In this document: piece by piece, positions 35,701 through 39,649 of the stretch | How positions within the stretch are numbered: position 1 is the stretch's first letter | How the letters are laid out: the number at the start of each line of letters is the position of its first letter | From: Moorena bouillonii PNG | GTDB lineage: Bacteria; Cyanobacteriota; Cyanobacteriia; Cyanobacteriales; Coleofasciculaceae | Length of the DNA stretch: 39,649 nt | Assembly: GCF_001942495.1 (NCBI RefSeq) | Contig: NZ_MKZS01000001.1 | Span: forward strand, 826,980 to 866,628 | Direction: 5' to 3' | Program-made: the position numbers and the translations under genes | Notes under the pieces: generated by a model | Told to the model about the DNA's origin: nothing | Database searches by the model: none | What the model saw: the letters and a program-made list of their open reading frames with translations, nothing else

Positions 35701-38658
35701 CCAAAGTTCTATGCTTTCCATCTCCTGGACATTTTGTTCAAACTCTAGTTCGGGAACTAAGTATGCTACCAACCGCTTGTTCCCTGGAGTATCTTCCCTG
35801 TCAATTACTACAGCTTGTTGGACTTGGGGATGCCTCGTGAGCATTGATTCAACTTCTCCAGGTTCAATTCGGAAACCTCGTATCTTCACCTGATTATCTA
35901 TGCGGCCAAGAAACTCAATATTGCCATCCGGTAAGTAACGAGCTGAATCTCCTGTTTTGTAAAGCCTCTCCTCGGTTACATTCCTCAAAGGATGGGAAAT
36001 AAATTTTTCCTGTGTTAATTGAGGTTGGTTAAGATAGCCACGACCTAAACCAACACCACCGATATAAATTTCACCAGGTACTCCGATGGGGACTGGTTGT
36101 AAATTTCTGTCTAGGATGTAGATTTGAGTATTGCCGATCGCCCTACCTATGGATGGCACAGAAGACTCTGGCGAGCATTCGGCCATGGTAGCACATACTG
36201 TTGATTCTGTTGGTCCGTAGGCGTTCACAAATTGTCGCCCCACAGACCAGTAGGATATTAGCTCTGGTGGGCAAGCTTCTCCTGCTACCACTATGGTCTT
36301 TAAATCAGGTAATTCCTCTTTTGGCATCACTGCCAGAGCTGAGGGGGGTATGGTGATATGGGTGATTTTGTTCGACTGCAACCACTGACTTAAACCAGTT
36401 CCAGGCATTAAAGTATCTCGACTGCCTATGTACAAACTGGCTCCTGAACCTAAAGCCATGACTATTTCCGAGATGGAGGCATCGAAACTTAATGATGCGA
36501 ACTGAACCACTCTGCTGTTCGAGTTAACTTGAAACCCTTGCATTTGAACTGTAGCCAGATTACACAGTCCCTTGTGTTCTACCAATACTCCTTTCGGTTT
36601 ACCTGTGGAACCTGATGTATAAATTACATAAGCTAAATTTTGGGGGCTGACTTCACTCTCTACTTTTTCTGGTGTTTCAGTTGCTATTTTTTCCCAATCT
36701 CTATCTAGAAAAACTACTTGGGCTTGATTTTGGGGGAGTTGAGCTAATAATTGTTCTTGAGTTAGTAACACTGACACTTGGGAGTCAGTGAACATATACT
36801 CTAGGCGTTCTTGGGGATAGTTCGGGTCTAATGGCACATAAGCTCCTCCGGCTTTGAGTATGGCTAATAAACCTACTACCATCTCCACTGAGCGCTCTAC
36901 ACATATTCCCACTAGCATTTCTGGTTTGACTCCCAAGGTTTGCAAGTGGTGGGCTAGTTGATTAGCTTTGCTATTTAATTGGGAGTAGCTCAGCAATTGT
37001 CCTTCAAATACTACTGCTACTGCATCTGGGCTTTTCTCTACCTGCTCCTCAAATAACTGATGGATACATTTATCTTTGGGATAATCTGTTTTGGTATTGT
37101 TCCACTCCACCAGTATTTGGTCTAGCTCTGGCTCTGTCATTAATGGTAGTACTGTTACTCTCTGCTGCGGATCGTTCACTATCCCTTCTAATAAGTTCTG
37201 GAAATGACCAACCATTCGAGCAATAGTTTGCTCGTAAAATAGGTCAGCATTGTATTTTAAGAACCCAACCAGAGATGAGTCGTCTTCATACATTTCCAGT
37301 AATAAATCATATTGACCTTCATATTGATCTAGTACAAATGCTTCTACTTCAAGTCCGGCCCATTTCATCAAGGTTTTTTCCCTGCTAAAAAACACCTTTG
37401 GTTGATCTTGAGATTCCAGGAATTTTTGCAGTAGAAAGCAAGCCTGAAAAAGAGGGGAACGACTGGAGTCACGTTCTACCTTTAACTTCTCTACCAATAA
37501 AGCAAAGGGATAATCTTGATGAGCTAACGCTTCCAGGACTGTTTGGCGGACTTGAGATAGAAAATCTCTAAAAGAGAGACTCCCTGACAAATCTGCCCTC
37601 ATCACTACTGCGTCAACGAAGTAACCAACAATAGAGGCAAACTCCTCTTTAGTCCTACCACCATATGTAGGCGATCCTACCAAGATATCCTCTTGACCTG
37701 TGTAACGATACAGAAGCACTTCAAAAGCAGCCAACAGAGTCATATAAAGAGTTGCTCTCTCTGTTTTAGCTAGTTCCTTTAGTTGTTCAGTCAGCTTTTG
37801 AGATAACTTGAAGGAGTAGCTGCCACCATTATCAGTCTGTATAGGAGGTCGTGGTCTATCTGTGGGCAAATTCAATACAGGTAATTCTCCGCCCAATTTT
37901 TGTTGCCAATAGCTCCATAGTTGTTCTCCTTCTGGTCCTTCTACTAACTCCTGTCGCCAACTAACATAATCTTGATAAGAATACTGTAGTGGTGGTAGGG
38001 ATACCTCAAGCCCATTTAGTTGAGATTCGTACAGTTGTGGCAGCTCTTGAGCAATTAAGTTGCATGACCAACCATCTAAAACAATGTGGTGTATTGTCAG
38101 TAACATAATATGGTTTGCTTCCGAGCAAGTGAACCACCTAACTCGCATCACTTGTTCTGTTTCTAGGTTAAAAGGATATCTGTGAGCTGCAACTACCTTT
38201 TTATTTAACTCCTCTTCACTCCAACTAGAAGCATCTATCTGTAAGAAGTCTAACTCTTGATGTTGATGTATTTGTTGGATTGGTTGTTCGCCCAAATTCG
38301 GGAATGTACTCCGTAGCAACGGATGCCTTTCCCTTAGAGCTTGAAAAACTTGTTGCCAAATAGTTATATCTACTTTGGAGTAGATCCTAATCGCAAATGA
38401 CACATTATAATTATGGCTCTGGGGTGATAGCTGCCACAAAAACCAGAGACCTTTTTGACCATAAGACAGGGGATGAACTTGGCATAGATCTGGATTTTCC
38501 TTTAGTAACCGTAATATTTCTGATTTGTACTGCTTTAGTTGGGCAATAACATCAGTGGTCAGTACTTCTTGGGAACCTCCAGTTTTTAACTTTCCTCCAT
38601 CAGTCCATAATTTTACCCCTTTGAGGGAAAGGTCTTGTAAGAATTCAATTAAGTTCAT
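29794..38658 (-). CDS. NRPS, C-A(Tyr)-OMT-PCP-C-A(Ala)-NMT-PCP
   Basis: 2954 residues, two modules. Order: TubC-like docking domain (1-55), C (HHIVLDGWS about 190), A1 (YTSGSTGKPKG about 680), a methyltransferase inserted after A8 (VVVEIGTGKDAILA about 1023), PCP (about 1419), C (HHIASDGWS about 1621), A2 (about 2096), N-methyltransferase (EIGCGTGMLLF about 2458) and PCP (about 2888). A1 pocket D-A-S-T-V-A-A-V-C-K is a tyrosine code; A2 pocket D-L-F-N-N-A-L-T-Y-K is an alanine code. The first methyltransferase differs from the NMTs: motif YAIERD and SEIVGAIGGSE with PERSVT resemble PRMT-like enzymes, pointing to side-chain O-methylation of Tyr. The first C domain should accept the polyketide from the upstream KR-ACP protein. 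The C-terminus is acidic (EEYERFVL). Starts at ATG 38658 with GAGG upstream and 4-bp overlap. Confidence 0.95.
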   Translation of the reverse strand: MNLIEFLQDLSLKGVKLWTDGGKLKTGGSQEVLTTDVIAQLKQYKSEILRLLKENPDLCQVHPLSYGQKGLWFLWQLSPQSHNYNVSFAIRIYSKVDITIWQQVFQALRERHPLLRSTFPNLGEQPIQQIHQHQELDFLQIDASSWSEEELNKKVVAAHRYPFNLETEQVMRVRWFTCSEANHIMLLTIHHIVLDGWSCNLIAQELPQLYESQLNGLEVSLPPLQYSYQDYVSWRQELVEGPEGEQLWSYWQQKLGGELPVLNLPTDRPRPPIQTDNGGSYSFKLSQKLTEQLKELAKTERATLYMTLLAAFEVLLYRYTGQEDILVGSPTYGGRTKEEFASIVGYFVDAVVMRADLSGSLSFRDFLSQVRQTVLEALAHQDYPFALLVEKLKVERDSSRSPLFQACFLLQKFLESQDQPKVFFSREKTLMKWAGLEVEAFVLDQYEGQYDLLLEMYEDDSSLVGFLKYNADLFYEQTIARMVGHFQNLLEGIVNDPQQRVTVLPLMTEPELDQILVEWNNTKTDYPKDKCIHQLFEEQVEKSPDAVAVVFEGQLLSYSQLNSKANQLAHHLQTLGVKPEMLVGICVERSVEMVVGLLAILKAGGAYVPLDPNYPQERLEYMFTDSQVSVLLTQEQLLAQLPQNQAQVVFLDRDWEKIATETPEKVESEVSPQNLAYVIYTSGSTGKPKGVLVEHKGLCNLATVQMQGFQVNSNSRVVQFASLSFDASISEIVMALGSGASLYIGSRDTLMPGTGLSQWLQSNKITHITIPPSALAVMPKEELPDLKTIVVAGEACPPELISYWSVGRQFVNAYGPTESTVCATMAECSPESSVPSIGRAIGNTQIYILDRNLQPVPIGVPGEIYIGGVGLGRGYLNQPQLTQEKFISHPLRNVTEERLYKTGDSARYLPDGNIEFLGRIDNQVKIRGFRIEPGEVESMLTRHPQVQQAVVIDREDTPGNKRLVAYLVPELEFEQNVQEMESIELWPSIAEYYVYDELLYYAMTNDHRRNQSYQVAINQLVKDRVVVEIGTGKDAILARFCAQAGAKKIYAIERDQQTSELAKASVDKLGLSAQIEIIHGDATTVNLPELADVCVSEIVGAIGGSEGAAVIINNARRFLKPDGAMIPERSVTKIAAVTLPEPLLNQPRFTKVSGYYTQKIFEQVGYPFDLRVCIKGFPQANLLSNREIFEDLDFNKSLDTELTHQIQLRIEKSGRLDGFLVWLNLHTIEGECIDILEHEHCWLPVYFPVFEPGLDVSEGDVIEAICSRNLCENNLNPDYAIQGRIIRQQGEDIDFEHISYHWKQQFKQTPFYQRLFAENETVSTSNLQIKETKSKELIPQLREYLESRLPEYMVPSGLMVLSQLPLTPNGKVDRKALPVPDVASSVLTEYVAPETEAQKVLAEIWAEVLGIEKVGIHDNFFDLGGHSLMATQVVSRVRQVLNIEFPLTKLFENSQLVSLAQEIEVYLAQSQSVETVAIQPREENENPPPLSYAQQRLWFLEKLALSSNAYNMPLTLNLVGKLDYVALQNSLNEIMARHETLRTTFSEINGTPVQRIKSPFELELPIIDLSGLTASEQTTKLQQLLQEENELSFNLEVDLPIRVQLYQLGTTEHILQITLHHIASDGWSLTVLTKELSAIYTATLEDKPSPLSSLPIQYADFAVWQRNYLQGETLEKQLSYWKQKLQDLPQLQLPTDNPRPPVQTFNGAGIPINIPAALTSKVKQLSQKQGTTLFMTLLAAFKILLFRYSGQESIAVGSPIANRNRSEIEGLIGFFVNSLVMYTDLGGEPSFIEVLNRVKQTALEAYGNQDIPFEKLVEELQPERVLSQNPLFQVMLAVQQEEILKPSFSLPNLEVGWYEGGGAEMTVRFDIELHLLPVGEEIKGFCAYNRDLFSAETISRMMSHYENLLSAAVETPERPVSQLPLMTESELDQILVEWNNTKTDYPKDKCIHQLFEEQVEKNPDEVAVVFEEQSLTYSQLNTKANQLAHHLQSLGVKPEMLVGICVERSVEMVVGLLAILKAGGAYVPLDPNYPTSRLAQILEDGELHLVLSDSNSQFHLPETQTPIIDINQANTVEIQANVVSNVNPQNLAYVLYTSGSTGRPKGVAIEHRSPVSLLYWAREVYTQEELSGVLASTSICFDLSVFELFVPLSWGGKVILAENALHLPELPAAGEVSLINTVPSAARELVRNQSIPTGVTTVNLAGEPLDNQLVQQLYEQQTIKAVYNLYGPSEDTTYSTYGLMEKGGTKSPTIGRPIANTQVYIFNAHQQPVPIGVAGELHIAGEGLARSYLKQAELTAEKFIFWQEKKLYKTGDLVRYLSDGNIEFIGRIDHQVKIRGYRIETGEIQGILNEHPKVQQAVVIAREDQPGDKRLVGYLVAETETATNLNQELSNDQLSNWQEVFNEQIENEDREITDPLFNISGWRSSYDNQPIPEKQMRLWAGDVVTQVLAAKPKSVWEIGCGTGMLLFQIAPQTQNYYGTDISNVSLEYIKKQIEPEPDKYSHVSLAQKRAEDMADVAPNTFDVVLLSSIVQYFPSMEYLLQVIEESIRVVKPGGMIFLGDIRNFYLMKAFHSSVQLYQATPSLSGQQLKSKIDRKMEQETELLVSPELFVCLKEKSPEISHVQIRLQRGKENNELNKYRYNVLLHIEAKPGKVITPTVESGAALGVQEIETYLREQEPESVCFSGLVNSRVANDVELVELLSQPESKQNVQQLRQFFKSKESKSIEPERLYELSASLGYSLELCWSAQGSPELMDAVFVRSELAAEGIVLTPLTQKSVVGGNWNNYGNNPLISQLRKELIPQLREYLESRLPEYMVPSGLMVLSQLPLTPNGKVDRKALPVPDMASSVLTEYVAPQTETQKILAEIWAEVLGIEQIGIHDNFFDLGGHSLRATQVVSRVRQGFGNELTLQGLFESPTIAGIAKNIEVVRQLPQDKTTLISETEEYERFVL

Positions 38659-39649
38659 AGCTCTACCTCTATCCAGTTATTTTCTTTAATGTTATCTGTG
38701 CTATCGCTTTGATTCAGTTGTTGATTTAGTTGATTTGAGAGAGCAGCAATGGTGATTCCTTCCATAAATTTTGTCATTGGAACATCCACTTCTAGCTCAT
38801 TTTTAATTTTATGTCTTAGCTCGATTGACATTAAAGAGTCCAATCCCATTTCAATTAAAGGTTTGTGTATATCGATTAGATTATTTTTCATAGCTAATAA
38901 TCGAGCTGCTTTATTTTGAATATGAGAAATTAATATCTTTTCTCGTTCCATGAAGGAAACTGATTTTAATTGTTCTAAAAGGAGATTATCCTTTGTAGCT
39001 ATTGAAGTAGTTATTTCCGACCAATCCGCCAAAAACGGCCACTGCACCACTCTCTCCTGCCATCCTGACCAATCAATAGGCACCACCCCTACTTCCACAT
39101 CCGAACCACTCATCAATAGTTCCAAAGACTCCAATACCTGAGCCGGAGATATTACACCCATCCCCTGCTGAGTTGCCCTCACATCTGCACCCCTTTCAGC
39201 CGCCTCTCCCACTTGAGAAACTGCTCCCCAATGAATACTCAATCCCGTTAATCCCATAGTTCGACGATAATGAGCCAAACCATCAAGAAAAGCATTAGCT
39301 GCAGAATGATTTCCCTGACCAAGTGAACCCAACAGAGATGCTGCCGAAGAAAACAGCACAAAAAAGTCCAATGATTGATTGAGACTCAATTGATGCAAAT
39401 GCCAAGCACCCTGCACTTTCGGTGCTATCACCCGTTCAAAACTAGACCAACTCTGGTTTTGCAGCACTCCATCTGATAACATCCCCGCCGAATGAATCAC
39501 TCCTCCTAAGGGTCTGTTTGACTCCTCTATTCTCTGCCACACACCTCTCATCGATTCCCCATCAGATACATCGGCTTTTTCCACCACCACTTCTGCTCCT
39601 GCCATTTCTAACTCGGTTATTTTTTTCCTCGTAGCATCATCCGGTGAAC
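38655..39649 (-). CDS. Modular PKS, 3' end: KR-ACP (partial)
   Basis: The frame continues beyond the right edge; codons before the internal ATG at 39605 are open and read SPDDATRKKITELE. The visible part is the second half of a ketoreductase (HSAGMLSDGVL, FVLFSSAASLLGSLGQGNHSAANAFLDG) and an acyl carrier protein (EMGLDSLMSIELRHK, Ser attachment site). In the KR the usual Tyr of the Ser-Tyr-Asn set is His (GNHSAAN), a variant I believe is not rare in cyanobacterial PKSs. The C-terminus NNWIEVEL is acidic and probably docks to the next protein. The stop overlaps the next ATG by 4 bp. It should provide the polyketide acyl chain that the Tyr module condenses with. Confidence 0.95.
   Translation of the reverse strand, partial: SPDDATRKKITELEMAGAEVVVEKADVSDGESMRGVWQRIEESNRPLGGVIHSAGMLSDGVLQNQSWSSFERVIAPKVQGAWHLHQLSLNQSLDFFVLFSSAASLLGSLGQGNHSAANAFLDGLAHYRRTMGLTGLSIHWGAVSQVGEAAERGADVRATQQGMGVISPAQVLESLELLMSGSDVEVGVVPIDWSGWQERVVQWPFLADWSEITTSIATKDNLLLEQLKSVSFMEREKILISHIQNKAARLLAMKNNLIDIHKPLIEMGLDSLMSIELRHKIKNELEVDVPMTKFMEGITIAALSNQLNQQLNQSDSTDNIKENNWIEVEL

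Noticed and set aside
20246-37000. Plus-strand frames of 60-140 codons opposite the NRPS genes
   Set aside because: Shadows of the strongly coding minus strand; several repeat because the modules repeat.
18729-39649. Barbamide, curacin or jamaicamide-type cluster
   Set aside because: Module order and pockets (Tyr-OMT, Ala-NMT, Ile-NMT, Pro) do not fit those pathways; no halogenase or Cys module is visible here.

Overview
The window looks like a chromosomal segment of a large filamentous marine cyanobacterium of the Moorena (Moorea/Lyngbya) type. The grounds are HIP1 octamers (GCGATCGC, for example at 319, 3993, 5749, 8301 and 13379), heptameric tandem repeats between genes, many dispersed palindromic repeats, IS200/IS605-type debris and a large PKS/NRPS locus. 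The organism name is inferred; there is no rRNA or other marker gene.

Right half (18729-39649, minus strand): one co-directional assembly line of four genes joined by 4-bp ATGA overlaps. It is read from the right edge leftwards: the 3' end of a PKS module (KR-ACP), then C-A(Tyr)-OMT-PCP-C-A(Ala)-NMT-PCP, then C-A(Ile)-NMT-PCP, then C-A(Pro)-PCP-C-A*. Binding-pocket residues read by eye give Tyr, Ala, Ile, Pro. With the embedded methyltransferases the predicted product segment is polyketide-(O-Me-Tyr)-(N-Me-Ala)-(N-Me-Ile)-Pro, the peptide half of apratoxin A, known from Moorena bouillonii. The line ends oddly: a divergent C domain and an A-like domain without a P-loop, with no carrier protein or thioesterase after it.

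Left half: a minus-strand group of a membrane protein, a DyP-type peroxidase and an internally duplicated protein (274-3914). Next comes a sugar-type ABC importer (binding protein, two permeases, ATPase) whose ATPase gene is separated from the rest by about 3 kb. That gap holds two oppositely oriented repeat arrays, a four-helix-bundle (23S rRNA IVP-like) gene and a TnpB-only IS200/IS605 element with a divergent ribbon-helix-helix gene. Further right are a coiled-coil membrane protein (12741-13574), an MBL-fold hydrolase, proB and a proX-like betaine-binding lipoprotein.

The stretches between these genes (11608-12740, 16507-16977, 18019-18728) are dense in dispersed repeats, a MITE-like element, a transposase fragment and an IS200/IS605 remnant that abuts the stop codon of the last NRPS gene. 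Assignments rest on motif reading without database searches; domain residue positions are approximate.
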